Positions 37,739-46,147 of a stretch of DNA of 64,000 bases are shown piece after piece. The number at the start of each line of letters is the position of its first letter. Within the stretch, counting starts at the first letter, position 1. The notes below the pieces were generated by a model. That model saw only the letters and a list, made by a program, of their open reading frames with translations, was not told the DNA's origin and searched no databases. Made by a program: the position numbers and the translations under genes. Location of the stretch: positions 1 to 64,000 of the forward strand of contig NZ_JNXT01000009.1 in the NCBI RefSeq assembly GCF_000716675.1. The letters run 5' to 3'. Origin of the DNA: Streptomyces alboflavus. Its GTDB lineage: Bacteria > Actinomycetota > Actinomycetes > Streptomycetales > Streptomycetaceae.

Positions 37739-38596
37739 GTGAGCGCGCGGCTGCGCGGGATCGCGCAGGACACGGTGGACATCGTCGCCGCCGGGGCGTA
37801 CACGGCGCCGGACGGGCGGCGCGTCGAGCTGGCGGACGCGGTGGCCGCCGCGCGGGCCGGGACCCGCCTCTACGGCCCCGATCCCGTCGAGGTGCCCCCG
37901 CGCGCGCCCGGCCCGACGACCGTCGAGGTCACGGGGGAGTCCAGCCTGGCGGCCGCCCACCGCCTGCACGGCGCGGGCGGCGGCCCCGTCGCCGTACTGA
38001 ACTTCGCCTCGGCCCGCAATCCGGGCGGCGGCTTCCTGAACGGCGCACAGGCGCAGGAGGAGGCGCTCTGCCGGTCCTCCGCGCTGTACGTGTGCCTCCT
38101 GGAGCAGCGCGGCTTCTACGACCACCACCGCGCGCACCGCGACCCGTTCTACAGCGATCGCGTCATCCACGCTCCCGCCGTGCCCGTCTTCCGCGACGAC
38201 CGCGGCAACCTCCTCGGCGAGATGTACGCGCCCGGGTTCCTCACCTCGCCCGCGCCCAACGCCGGAGTGGTGCGGCGGACGGCGCCCGAGCGGGCCGACG
38301 CGCTCCAGGACGCGCTCGCCGTCCGTGCCGGGCGCGTCCTGGAGACCGCCGCGGCCTGCGGCTACCGGCGGCTCGTGCTCGGCGCGTGGGGCTGCGGGGT
38401 GTTCCAGAACGACCCGGCGCAGGTCGCCGAGGCGTTCCGGGCGCTGTTGGGGGCGGGCGGCCGGTTCGCCGGGTACTTCGACCACGTGGTGTTCGGGGTG
38501 CTCGACCGGACCCGGGGCGAGACGACGCGCCGGGCGTTCGAGCGGGTCTTCGGGGCGGCGGGGGCTACGGGGGCGACGGGGCGGTCCTCGGCCTGA
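37739..38596 (+). CDS. Bacterial-type poly(ADP-ribose) glycohydrolase (DUF2263 / TIGR02452)
   Basis: A 285-residue macrodomain-fold ADP-ribose hydrolase. The PARG catalytic loop GGG-x7-QEE is intact: Gly96-98 and Gln106-Glu107-Glu108 (RNPGGGFLNGAQAQEEALCR). VLNFASARN and the later LVLGAWGCGVFQNDP, which binds the ADP-ribose, also fit. Homologues in actinobacteria such as Thermomonospora cleave poly(ADP-ribose). GTG 37739 has GGGAGG five bases upstream. It is divergent from egtA across 274 bases. It would remove ADP-ribose from proteins or nucleic acids; no partner transferase is nearby. Confidence 0.88.
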   Translation: MSARLRGIAQDTVDIVAAGAYTAPDGRRVELADAVAAARAGTRLYGPDPVEVPPRAPGPTTVEVTGESSLAAAHRLHGAGGGPVAVLNFASARNPGGGFLNGAQAQEEALCRSSALYVCLLEQRGFYDHHRAHRDPFYSDRVIHAPAVPVFRDDRGNLLGEMYAPGFLTSPAPNAGVVRRTAPERADALQDALAVRAGRVLETAAACGYRRLVLGAWGCGVFQNDPAQVAEAFRALLGAGGRFAGYFDHVVFGVLDRTRGETTRRAFERVFGAAGATGATGRSSA

Positions 38597-38626
38597 GGAC
38601 GCGGGCCGCGGGGGCGGGTACCTGCC

Positions 38627-38962
38627 TCACTCCCCGCCCTGCTCGATGCGGTACTGCTCCGCCAGCTCGTCGAAGGCGTCCGTGACGGCCTCCCGCAGGT
38701 CCGTCGGGTGCGCCTCGCCCACGAACGCCCGCACCCGGTCCCTGACCTCCGCGGCCTTCTCCGCGCTCGCGAAGATGCCGAGGACGAGGTCGCACTCCGG
38801 GTCGTCCGGGCCCCGCGCCTCACCCAGCGTGAAGCCCCACGGCACCTCACAGGGGCCGACGTGGTCCTCGACGGGACACAGCAGCCGGGCGAGCGGCTCC
38901 TGGAGGGCGAGTGCGGCGTCGGTCCCGGCGAAGGCGCGGATGTGGATTTCGTAGATCTGCAC
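38627..38962 (-). CDS. Conserved small acidic protein, unknown
   Basis: A 111-residue cytoplasmic protein beginning VQIYEIHIRAFAGTDAAL and ending DAFDELAEQYRIEQGGE. It has one internal CPVEDHVGPCEVPWGF pair of cysteines and no membrane segment. GTG 38962 is chosen because TACCGT (38970-38975) lies seven bases before it, as in leaderless mRNAs, and no ribosome binding site exists for any in-frame start. It is convergent with the PARG gene. I do not recognise the family. Confidence 0.6.
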   Translation of the reverse strand: MQIYEIHIRAFAGTDAALALQEPLARLLCPVEDHVGPCEVPWGFTLGEARGPDDPECDLVLGIFASAEKAAEVRDRVRAFVGEAHPTDLREAVTDAFDELAEQYRIEQGGE

Positions 38963-38969
38963 GCCCTGG

Positions 38970-38975
38970 ACGGTA
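38970..38975 (-). promoter_or_regulatory. -10 box for the leaderless small protein
   Basis: Read on the minus strand this is TACCGT, seven bases before GTG 38962. No convincing -35 is seen. Confidence 0.35.
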
Positions 38976-39125
38976 GGCGGGCGGGGCGGTGGCCGCACGG
39001 GGTTTTCGGCGGGGGCGCCGGGCGCGGTGGGGTTGTGGCGGGCGTGCCGGGGCTCTCGGGTGCGGTGGGGCGGTCGGCTGGCGGCTATCGGCTGTCAGTG
39101 GGCCGGGCGCGCGGCCCGTACGGCC

Positions 39126-40547
39126 TCACGGCGCGGCCTGCGTGTCGGCCAGCGGCGTCGGCCACTCCTCGTGCCAGCGCAGGTCGTCCTCCAACTGCGC
39201 CGCCAGCGAGATCAGCAGGGGCTCGCTGCCCTCGGGGCCGAGCAGCTGGGCGCCGACCGGCAGACCGCCCGCGACACGGCCCGCGGGCACGTTCACGCCG
39301 GGCCAGCCGAGCACGTTCCACGGCCACGCGTACGGGCAGGCCGCGATCATCGCCTGGTCGGTGCGCCAGCCGCTGAGCGAGGCCATGGTGCCGACGGGCG
39401 GGGGCGGGGTCGCCGTCGTCGGCGCGAGCACCACGTCGTACGTGTCGAAGACCGCCCCGACCCTGCGGTGCAGCGTCGCCTCCGCCCGCCGCGAGAGCCG
39501 CAGCGGCGCGCCGCCGAGCAGCCGCCCCAAGCGCGCCGCCTCCCGGGTGCGCGGGTCGAGCAGCGACGGATCGGGCACCCGGCGCACCCAGTCCGCCACG
39601 CCCGCCGTGGCCCGCGGCACGAACGCGAGCCCGATCTGGCCGTAGCGGGGGTCGGCCTCGGTCACGTCGTGGCCGAGCGCCGCGAGCCGTTCCGCGAGTG
39701 CCACGACCTTGCCGCGCACCAGCGGGTGCAGCCGCTTCGGCGTCGCGGTGAACGGCATGCCCAGCGAGAGGGCCACCCGCAGCCGCCCCGGCTCGCGCGT
39801 GGCCGCGTCGGCGGCGCGGATCGCGGGCGGCTTGTGCAGGTCGTCGGCGTGGTTGCCGCTGGCCACGTCCAGGAGCAGGGCGGCGTCGGCGACGGTGCGG
39901 GCCAGCGGGCCGTTGACCGTGATGCCGTTGAACGCCTCCGGCCACGGCCACGTCGAGATCCGCCCGCGCTGCGGCTTGATCCCGACGAGGTGCGTCCACG
40001 CCGCCGGGATCCGCACCGAGCCCGCGCCGTCCGAGCCGAGGGCCGCGGGGACCAGGCCCGCGGCGACCGCGGCCGCCGAACCGCCCGACGAGCCGCCCGG
40101 CGTGTGCCCGGTGTGCCACGGATTGCGGGTGTCGCCGAAGGCCGGGCCCTCCGTGAACGGCCACTGCCCCAGCTCGCACGTGTTGGTCTTGCCGACGATG
40201 ACGGCCCCCGCCGCCCGCAGCCTGCGCACCGCCTCGGCGTCCTCGGCCTTCGGCGGGAAGTCACCGGGGCACCCGAACGCGGTGGGCTCGCCCGCCACGT
40301 CGGTGTCGTCCTTCACCGCCACCGGCACCCCGAGCAGCGGCAGCCGCTTCCCCGCCGCCAACTCCCGGTCGGCCGCCTCCGCTTCGGCCGTCGCGGCCTC
40401 GGCGCGCACCACCCGGAACGCGTTGAGGCGGGGCTGCGCCGCCTCGATCCGGGCGAGCGCCCGCTCGGTCAACTCCCGTGCGGTCACCTGGCCCTCGGCC
40501 AGCACACGGGCGGTCTCCGCGAGTCCCGGGGAACGGTCGGCGGTCAT
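39126..40547 (-). CDS. Amidase signature enzyme
   Basis: A 473-residue hydrolase of the amidase signature family (Ser-Ser-Lys triad). Lys79 is in GVPVAVKDD, the cis-Ser is in TPGGSSGGSAAAVAAG (153/154), and the nucleophile Ser177 is in GSDGAGSVRIPAA. The usual GSDxGGS is GSDGAGS here, a mild change. The end resembles broad amidases rather than GatA, and no gatB or gatC is nearby. ATG 40547 has GGAAGG seven bases before it. It is divergent from a LacI regulator 381 bases away. Confidence 0.88.
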   Translation of the reverse strand: MTADRSPGLAETARVLAEGQVTARELTERALARIEAAQPRLNAFRVVRAEAATAEAEAADRELAAGKRLPLLGVPVAVKDDTDVAGEPTAFGCPGDFPPKAEDAEAVRRLRAAGAVIVGKTNTCELGQWPFTEGPAFGDTRNPWHTGHTPGGSSGGSAAAVAAGLVPAALGSDGAGSVRIPAAWTHLVGIKPQRGRISTWPWPEAFNGITVNGPLARTVADAALLLDVASGNHADDLHKPPAIRAADAATREPGRLRVALSLGMPFTATPKRLHPLVRGKVVALAERLAALGHDVTEADPRYGQIGLAFVPRATAGVADWVRRVPDPSLLDPRTREAARLGRLLGGAPLRLSRRAEATLHRRVGAVFDTYDVVLAPTTATPPPPVGTMASLSGWRTDQAMIAACPYAWPWNVLGWPGVNVPAGRVAGGLPVGAQLLGPEGSEPLLISLAAQLEDDLRWHEEWPTPLADTQAAP

Positions 40548-40928
40548 GTGGGGGCACCTTCCAGGGGCGGCACGGCCGGGGTGGGGTGGGACATGGGGGC
40601 CGCAGAGCGGGCGGGGCGGGGGAAGAGGCGGGGCGGGTGGTCGGCGGCCCGGTCGGGCATGTGACCGAACGGTAGCCTCCGGCCGCCCAACGCGGTATCC
40701 GGACGGGGGAGTTCACGCCGCTCGCCGGGTGTGCCCCGCCCTCGTGGCGGCGCGCGGGAGAGGCGTGCGACGCCCTCACGGGGCCGTGCGTGCGCCGTCG
40801 CGGGCGTACGTGACATGCCGCGCGACCAGGGACGACGGCGTGCGCGGCCGTGCCCCGCCGCCTGCCCGGCAGCGCCCCCGCGCCCGCCTGGGTGCGCCCC
40901 GGGGCCGTCTGGAAGGATTGCGAGGGTC
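40548..40928. other. Intergenic region between amidase and LacI gene
   Basis: The 381 bases hold no convincing gene. A frame open to 40731 continues into lacI but is Arg/Pro-rich and has no ribosome binding site. Promoters for both divergent genes must lie here; I see no clear palindromic LacI operator. Confidence 0.5.
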
Positions 40929-42014
40929 ATGGTGCAGATACCGAAGCAGCAGCCCGCGCCGGTCCCGGCGCCGGACGCGCCGAACTCCCCGCCCGACTCC
41001 GTGCCGCAGGGCACGCCGCACTCCGTCCCGACGAGCGCCGACGTCGCCCGCCTCGCCGGCGTCTCCCGCGCCACCGTCAGCTACGTCCTCAACAACACCA
41101 GCGCCGTCCGGATCAGCGAGCCCACCCGCCGCCGCGTCCACGCGGCCGCCAAGGAACTGGGGTACGTCCCGCACGCCGCCGCCCGCAGCCTGCGCGCCGG
41201 GCACAGCCGCATGGTCCTGATGCCGACGCCGCAGATCGCGGTCGGCCCGCTCTTCAGCGAGTTCATCAACGAACTCCAGTGGGCGCTCAGCCGGTTCGAC
41301 TACACCGTGGTGCAGTACGGCAGCCTCGGCCTGACCGGCGAGGAGGCCGCCCGCGCCTGGGCGGAGCTGCGCCCCGTGGCCGTCCTCGCACCCGACGCGA
41401 TCGCTCTCGGCGCCCGCGGCGTCGCCGTGCTCAAACGCTCCGGCGCCAAGGCCGTCTTCACCCTCGGCCCGCAGCGGGCGGACGGCGCGCACGCCCTGCT
41501 CATGGACCAGCGCCTGGTGGGCCGCGCGGCCGCCGCGCACCTCCTGGCCCAGGGCCGCCGCCGCATCGGCGTCATAGTCCCCGAGGAACCCGGCCTGGAA
41601 GCCTTCTCCCAACCGCGCCTTGACGGCGTCCGCACGGCCGTGCGCACCGTCGAGGGCTGCTCGGTGGCCGAGCTGCCCCTGGCCTACACCGAGGACTCCG
41701 CGGCCCGCCTCGTCGACGGCTGGCGCTCGCTGGGCCTCGACGGGGTCTTCGCGTACAACGACGAGTACGCGATGCTCCTGATGCGCGCCCTCCAGGACGA
41801 GGGGATCACCGTCCCCGACGACATCGCCGTCGTCGGCGCGGACGACCTGATGCTGGCCCGGCTCCTTCGCCCGCGTCTGAGCAGCGTCCGCATCGAGCTG
41901 CCGTCGGGCCGGAGCCTCGCGGAACTCGTCGACCGGGTGGTGCGGGAGCCGGGCGGGCGGGCCGAGGTGCACGACGTGCTCGGCGCGAGCGTGGTGCACC
42001 GCGAGTCGAGCTGA
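40929..42014 (+). CDS. LacI-family transcription regulator
   Basis: A 361-residue LacI/GalR regulator. After a flexible N-terminal extension rich in Pro and Ser (about 1-35) comes the helix-turn-helix TSADVARLAGVSRATVSYVL and a hinge helix ending AAARSLRAGHS. A periplasmic-binding-protein-like effector domain (about 95-355) follows with FAYNDEYAMLLMRALQDEGI and VVGADDLMLARLLRP. The ligand is unknown. ATG 40929 is used; GGAAGGA is 11 bases upstream. It may control the divergent amidase gene. It is convergent with thioredoxin. Confidence 0.88.
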   Translation: MVQIPKQQPAPVPAPDAPNSPPDSVPQGTPHSVPTSADVARLAGVSRATVSYVLNNTSAVRISEPTRRRVHAAAKELGYVPHAAARSLRAGHSRMVLMPTPQIAVGPLFSEFINELQWALSRFDYTVVQYGSLGLTGEEAARAWAELRPVAVLAPDAIALGARGVAVLKRSGAKAVFTLGPQRADGAHALLMDQRLVGRAAAAHLLAQGRRRIGVIVPEEPGLEAFSQPRLDGVRTAVRTVEGCSVAELPLAYTEDSAARLVDGWRSLGLDGVFAYNDEYAMLLMRALQDEGITVPDDIAVVGADDLMLARLLRPRLSSVRIELPSGRSLAELVDRVVREPGGRAEVHDVLGASVVHRESS

Positions 42015-42067
42015 CCCGCGCCGCGCCCGCGGGCGCCTCCCGCGGGCCGGGGCCGTTCAGACGCGTC

Positions 42068-42108
42068 GGGCGCGGGCACCGGGGTCGTCCACCCCGTCGC
42101 CCGCGCCC
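42068..42108. terminator. Bidirectional terminator between lacI-type gene and thioredoxin
   Basis: GGGCGCGGGC-AC-CGGGGT (42068-42085) pairs with ACCCCG-TC-GCCCGCGCCC (42091-42108): 10 plus 6 base pairs around a two-base mismatch, with a five-base loop. Confidence 0.75.
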
Positions 42109-42131
42109 GCACCCACGCTCGTGACCCGCTG

Positions 42132-42515
42132 TTACTGCTCCTGCTCCTTGGCCTGCTGCTCGGCCACGGACTTGCGCACCTCGTCCATGTCCAGCTTGCG
42201 GGCCTGACCGATGACGTCCTCCAGGGCCTCCGCGGGCAGTGCGCCGGGCTGCGCGAACACCGCGACCTGATCGCGGACGATCATCAGCGTCGGGATCGAC
42301 TGGATGCCGAAAGCCGCCGCGAGCTCCGGCTGCGCCTCCGTGTCGACCTTGCCGAAGACCAGGTCGGGATTGGCCTCCGCGGCCTTCTCGTAGACCGGGG
42401 CGAACTGGCGGCAGGGCCCGCACCAGGACGCCCAGAAGTCGATCAGGACGAACTGGTTGTCCGTCATCGTCTGGTCGAAGTTTTCCTTCGTGAGCTCCAC
42501 TGTCGTGCTGCTCAT
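42132..42515 (-). CDS. trxA: Thioredoxin with a sigma-R promoter (TrxC-like)
   Basis: A 127-residue thioredoxin reducing protein disulfides. The active site is FWASWCGPC (Cys32, Cys35), with the cis-Pro in SIPTLMIV. A C-terminal extension of about 20 residues rich in Lys, Glu and Gln is unusual for plain TrxA. By position it matches S. coelicolor trxC (SCO0885), a known sigma-R target (from memory). An exact sigma-R promoter lies on its strand about 36 bases before ATG 42515 counting from the expected start of transcription. It is divergent from a disulfide oxidoreductase. Confidence 0.93.
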   Translation of the reverse strand: MSSTTVELTKENFDQTMTDNQFVLIDFWASWCGPCRQFAPVYEKAAEANPDLVFGKVDTEAQPELAAAFGIQSIPTLMIVRDQVAVFAQPGALPAEALEDVIGQARKLDMDEVRKSVAEQQAKEQEQ

Positions 42516-42557
42516 GGTGTGTTCTCTCTTCCTGATGAGGGCGAAGCCGTCGTGCAC

Positions 42558-42583
42558 AACGGCCGGGGCGACGGCCGTATTCC
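42558..42583 (-). promoter_or_regulatory. Sigma-R (SigR) promoter of thioredoxin
   Basis: Read on the minus strand: GGAAT (42583-42579), 18 bases, GTT (42560-42558), exactly the sigma-R consensus. Sigma-R answers thiol-oxidative stress in Streptomyces through the anti-sigma RsrA, so thioredoxin is expected to rise under diamide-type stress. Confidence 0.8.
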
Positions 42584-42633
42584 GCGCGCGTACCCGTGTG
42601 GCCACGCCGCACACCTGGGACCAGACTGTCCCC

Positions 42634-44076
42634 ATGACGGATGCCACGGAAGCCAGCGAAACCATCACCTACGACGTCGTGGTCGTCGGCGCCGGACCGG
42701 TGGGCGAGAACGTCGCCGACCGGGCCCGCGCCAGCGGCCTGAGCGCGGCGATCGTGGAGAGCGAACTCGTCGGCGGCGAGTGCTCGTACTGGGCCTGCAT
42801 GCCGAGCAAGGCCCTGCTGCGCCCGGCCGTGGCCCGCGCCGACGCCCGTCGCGTACCGGGCCTGCGCCACCTCGTCGAAGGCCCCCTCGACGCGGCCGCG
42901 GTCCTCGCCCACCGCGACTCCTACACCTCGCACTGGAAGGACGACGGCCAGGTCGGCTGGCTCGACTCCATCGGCGTGGACCTCTACCGCGGCCATGGAC
43001 GGCTCGCGGGCACCCGCCAGGTCACGGTCACCGCCGGGGACGGCACGGTCCGCCGGCTCATTGCCCGGCACGCCGTCGCCGTGTGCACCGGCAGCCGTGC
43101 CGTCGTCCCCGACCTGCCGGGCGTCGCCGACGCCAAGCCCTGGACCAGCCGCGAGGCGACCAGCTCCGACCACGTACCCGGACGCCTCGTCGTCGTGGGC
43201 GGCGGCGTGGTCGGCGTGGAGATGGCCACGGCCTGGCAGGCCCTCGGGGCGCGGGTGACGCTGCTCGTGCGCGGCGGGGGACTGCTGCCCAAGATGGAGC
43301 CGTTCGCCGGGGAACTCGTCGCGGACGCGCTGCGCGAGGCGGGCGCCGACGTCCGCACGGACACCTCCGTGCGCGAGGTCCACCGCGATGGCGCCACCGT
43401 CACGGTCACCCTCGGCGACGGCACCACGATCGAGGCCGACGAGATCCTCTTCGCCACCGGCCGCGCCCCGCGCACGGACGACCTCGGCTTGGAGACGGTC
43501 GGCCTGGAACCCGGTGCGTGGCTGACCGTCGACGACAGCTGCAAGGTGACGGGCAGCGACTGGCTGTACGCCGTCGGCGACGTGAACCACCGGGCGCTCC
43601 TCACCCACCAGGGCAAGTACCAGGCCCGGATCGCGGGCGCGGCCATCGCCGCCCGGGCCCAGAAGGTCCCGCTCCTGGAGACCGACCGCTGGGGCACCCA
43701 CAGCGCGACCGCCGACCACGACGCGGTCCCCCAGGTCGTCTTCACCGACCCCGAGGCCGCCTCCGCGGGCCTCACCCTCGCCGCCGCCGAGGCCGCGGGC
43801 CACCGCGTCCGCGCCGTCGACCACGACCTCGCGGCGGTGGCGGGCTCCGGCCTGTACGCGGACGGCTACCGCGGCCGGGCCCGCATGATCGTCGACCTCG
43901 ACCGCGAGATCCTCCTCGGCGTCACCTTCGTCGGCCCCGGCGTCAGCGAACTCCTGCACTCCGCCACGGTCGCCATCGCCGCCGAGGTCCCCATCGAGCG
44001 CCTGTGGCACGCGGTCCCCGCGTACCCGACGATCAGCGAGGTGTGGTTGCGGCTGCTGGAGACGTACCGGGGCTGA
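42634..44076 (+). CDS. FAD pyridine-nucleotide disulfide oxidoreductase
   Basis: A 480-residue class I flavoprotein of the dihydrolipoamide dehydrogenase/mercuric reductase group. It starts YDVVVVGAGPVGENVADRA. The redox pair is Cys50-x4-Cys55 in GGECSYWACMPSKALLRP, an unusual spelling of the GGTCxNxGCxPSK motif. It has a second nucleotide-binding site VVVGGGVVGVEMATAW and the dimer-interface HAVPAYPTISE with the catalytic His-Glu pair. It reduces a disulfide or metal with NAD(P)H; the substrate is unknown. It is divergent from the sigma-R-driven thioredoxin gene 118 bases away, which suggests a thiol-redox role. Confidence 0.88.
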   Translation: MTDATEASETITYDVVVVGAGPVGENVADRARASGLSAAIVESELVGGECSYWACMPSKALLRPAVARADARRVPGLRHLVEGPLDAAAVLAHRDSYTSHWKDDGQVGWLDSIGVDLYRGHGRLAGTRQVTVTAGDGTVRRLIARHAVAVCTGSRAVVPDLPGVADAKPWTSREATSSDHVPGRLVVVGGGVVGVEMATAWQALGARVTLLVRGGGLLPKMEPFAGELVADALREAGADVRTDTSVREVHRDGATVTVTLGDGTTIEADEILFATGRAPRTDDLGLETVGLEPGAWLTVDDSCKVTGSDWLYAVGDVNHRALLTHQGKYQARIAGAAIAARAQKVPLLETDRWGTHSATADHDAVPQVVFTDPEAASAGLTLAAAEAAGHRVRAVDHDLAAVAGSGLYADGYRGRARMIVDLDREILLGVTFVGPGVSELLHSATVAIAAEVPIERLWHAVPAYPTISEVWLRLLETYRG

Positions 44077-44097
44077 CGGCCGCCTCGTCGAGAGCCG

Positions 44098-44394
44098 TCA
44101 GGCGGCGCGGCGGACACCCCGCCGCGCCTCCCACCGCTCGGCCGCCCGCCGCTTGCGCCGCAGCGTCGCCAGCTCCGCCTCGTCCTTGCCGCCCCAGACA
44201 CCCGACGTCTGCCCGGACCCCAGCGCGTACGCGAGGCACCGGTCCTGCACGGGACAGCGTGCGCACACCCGCTTGGCCTCCTCCTGATCCCTTTCGGCCG
44301 GTCCTGTCGTCCCCACCGGGAAGAACAGCTCGGGATCGGCGTCCGCGCACGCGGCCCGGTGGATCCACTCCTGTCGCAGCGGTACCTCATCCAT
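44098..44394 (-). CDS. WhiB-family iron-sulfur regulator
   Basis: A 98-residue WhiB-like protein. Four cysteines bind a [4Fe-4S] cluster: Cys16, Cys44, Cys47 and Cys53 (RAACADAD, then VCARCPVQDRC). The G-V-W-G-G turn (GVWGGK) and a basic C-terminal tail (LRRKRRAAERWEARRG) give sigma-factor and DNA contacts. Such proteins steer development or stress responses by binding the main sigma factor. No ribosome binding site precedes ATG 44394. It ends 22 bases from the flavoprotein stop. Confidence 0.92.
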   Translation of the reverse strand: MDEVPLRQEWIHRAACADADPELFFPVGTTGPAERDQEEAKRVCARCPVQDRCLAYALGSGQTSGVWGGKDEAELATLRRKRRAAERWEARRGVRRAA

Positions 44395-44529
44395 GCGGCG
44401 CGGGTGCCCGGGGCGCCCCTGGACAAACAACCCCCGGTTTGACGATTCGGCCGAGTGGTTACACGTGGGTTTCCCGGCCCTGGCCGGAGCACGCCGGAGC
44501 CGGGGCCCGCAGAGGAAGGGGAACCAGCC

Positions 44530-44853
44530 GTGCCACGAGGGTCGAATGCCAAGCGCGAGCGCCAGTACGAACACATCAAGGAGAGCGCCGAGAAGCGCGG
44601 CGAGAAGCCGGAGCGAGCGCGGGAGATCGCGGCGCGCACCGTGAACAAGGAGCGGGCGCGCAGCGGCGAGTCCAAGACGGCCTCCCGTACGTCGACGCAG
44701 GACATCTCGTCCGGCCGCAGGGGCGGCCTGCGCTCGCACAGCGGCGCGCAGGGTCCGACCCGCGACCAGCTGTACGAGGAGGCCAAGCGGCGCGGGGTGA
44801 AGGGACGTTCGTCGATGACGAAGGCGCAGCTGGCGCGGGCTGTGGGGCGCTGA
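44530..44853 (+). CDS. Basic small protein with a Rho-N/SAP-like C terminus
   Basis: A 107-residue highly charged protein. The first half (SNAKRERQYEHIKESAEKRG, then AREIAARTVNKERARSGE) resembles proteins annotated as plasmid stabilisation factors in Streptomyces. The second half (TRDQLYEEAKRRGVKGRSSM, then TKAQLARAVGR) is a Rho-N-like helix-extended-helix that binds nucleic acid. GTG 44530 has AAGGGG nine bases upstream. The biological role is unknown and the plasmid label is inherited. It stands alone between a divergent whiB and a convergent kinase-like gene. Confidence 0.78.
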   Translation: MPRGSNAKRERQYEHIKESAEKRGEKPERAREIAARTVNKERARSGESKTASRTSTQDISSGRRGGLRSHSGAQGPTRDQLYEEAKRRGVKGRSSMTKAQLARAVGR

Positions 44854-44906
44854 GGGGCGGGGCGGCCGACGCGACGCCCCGCACTCCACCGGCGTACGCC
44901 GACGCC

Positions 44907-45923
44907 TCATGCCCCGTCCGCGAGGATCCCCTCCAGATGCCGCAGCGCCGTCGTCACCCGGGCCGGGTCCTGCTGGAAGAACGGGTCGTCCGGCACCGGG
45001 AGCGACCCGGCCAGGGCGATCCCGCGGCCACGTGCCCACATCGCCTCGTCGGCGCCGACGGCCTCGCGGAACGTGGCGCGGGCCTCGGGAGGCAGGAACA
45101 TCCACGCCGGTATCAGGTCGCACGCGGGGTCGCCCACGGCCAGCGTGCCGAAGTCGATCACCCCGGTGAGGTGGCCGTCGACGGCCAGGAGATTGCCGGT
45201 CGCGAGGTCGCCGTGCAGCCACACCGGCGGTCGGTCCCACGCGGGGGCGGCAAGGGCCTCCTCCCACACGGCGGTCACCGCGTCCGTGTCGACCATCCCG
45301 CGCAGCTTCGCGATCTTGCCGCGTACGAGGGAGTCGGCGGTCAGCGCGTCGCACTCGGCGCCGACCCGGGCACCGCGGAAGGCGTTGCTCCACTGCGGCT
45401 CGGGACCGCCCGTGGCGTCGATGGCCCGCAGCGCCGTCACGAACTCGCCGAGTTCCACGGCCGTCCGCCGCGGATCGGCCAGGCGGTCCGTCGTCGCGAC
45501 CTCCCCGTCGAGCCACCGGCAGACCGACCACGGGAACGGATAGCCCTCGCCCGGCTTCCCCTGCGCCACCGGCTGGGAGACGGCGAGCGGCAGCCGCGGC
45601 GCCAGCCACGGAAGCCAGCGCTGCTCGCGCTCGACCTGCCCGACCCAGCGTTCGTAGCGCGGCAGCCGCACCGTCAGATCGTCGCCCAGGCGGTACGTGA
45701 CGTTGTCCATGCCCGAGCGCGGCACCGGCCGGATCGGAAGCGGCGCCCACTGCGGGAACTGCGCGGTCAGCAGCCGCCGCACCAGCGCCTCGTCGATGCG
45801 GACGTCCCCGTCCTCACCCTGGTCGCCGTCTCCGTCGTCTCCATCGTCCTCGTGGTCTTCGAAGTCGTCGTGATCCTCGTACTCCTCGTACGCGAACGGC
45901 TTGCCGGCACCACCTGTTGACAC
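44907..45923 (-). CDS. Aminoglycoside-phosphotransferase-fold kinase with acidic N-terminal insert
   Basis: A 338-residue APH/choline-kinase fold protein. The catalytic loop WLHGDLATGNLL and the metal-binding VIDFGTLAVGDPACDL are intact, with a nucleotide-loop region NVTYRLGDDLTVRLP. Preceding the kinase domain is a strongly acidic stretch of about 30 Asp/Glu/Gly residues (residues about 11-42), not usual for the family. GTG 45923 is selected for GAGG seven bases upstream; the open frame to 46040 has no better start. The substrate is unknown, and resistance is not implied. Confidence 0.83.
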   Translation of the reverse strand: MSTGGAGKPFAYEEYEDHDDFEDHEDDGDDGDGDQGEDGDVRIDEALVRRLLTAQFPQWAPLPIRPVPRSGMDNVTYRLGDDLTVRLPRYERWVGQVEREQRWLPWLAPRLPLAVSQPVAQGKPGEGYPFPWSVCRWLDGEVATTDRLADPRRTAVELGEFVTALRAIDATGGPEPQWSNAFRGARVGAECDALTADSLVRGKIAKLRGMVDTDAVTAVWEEALAAPAWDRPPVWLHGDLATGNLLAVDGHLTGVIDFGTLAVGDPACDLIPAWMFLPPEARATFREAVGADEAMWARGRGIALAGSLPVPDDPFFQQDPARVTTALRHLEGILADGA

Positions 45924-46147
45924 GGACTCTCCTCGACGCGACTCGACCGGACACGGCCCGGCGGCCGTGGCCACCGGATCCGCGAAGACCTCATCCCACC
46001 CACCGGACGACCCGTTGTCCACCGAGTTTCCGCACGCCACAGCCGCCCCGGCACGCTCACGCGCCCCGACGCGCGCGACAATGAGGCCGCGGTCGTGGGC
46101 GGGGGCGCGGCACGCGGACGGCGTACGGGCACAGAAGCGGGAGACGG

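Noticed and set aside
40731..40928. N-terminal extension of the LacI protein
   Set aside because: It is Arg/Pro-rich with no ribosome binding site, and family members begin shortly before the helix-turn-helix.
42519..45920. 1133-codon open frame on the plus strand
   Set aside because: It runs across the oxidoreductase, whiB, the basic protein and the kinase in the wrong frame. Its product is an Arg/Pro/Gly-rich shadow typical of high-GC DNA.
46030..46147. Fluoride riboswitch upstream of crcB
   Set aside because: The conserved GGTGATGG-type core is not present.
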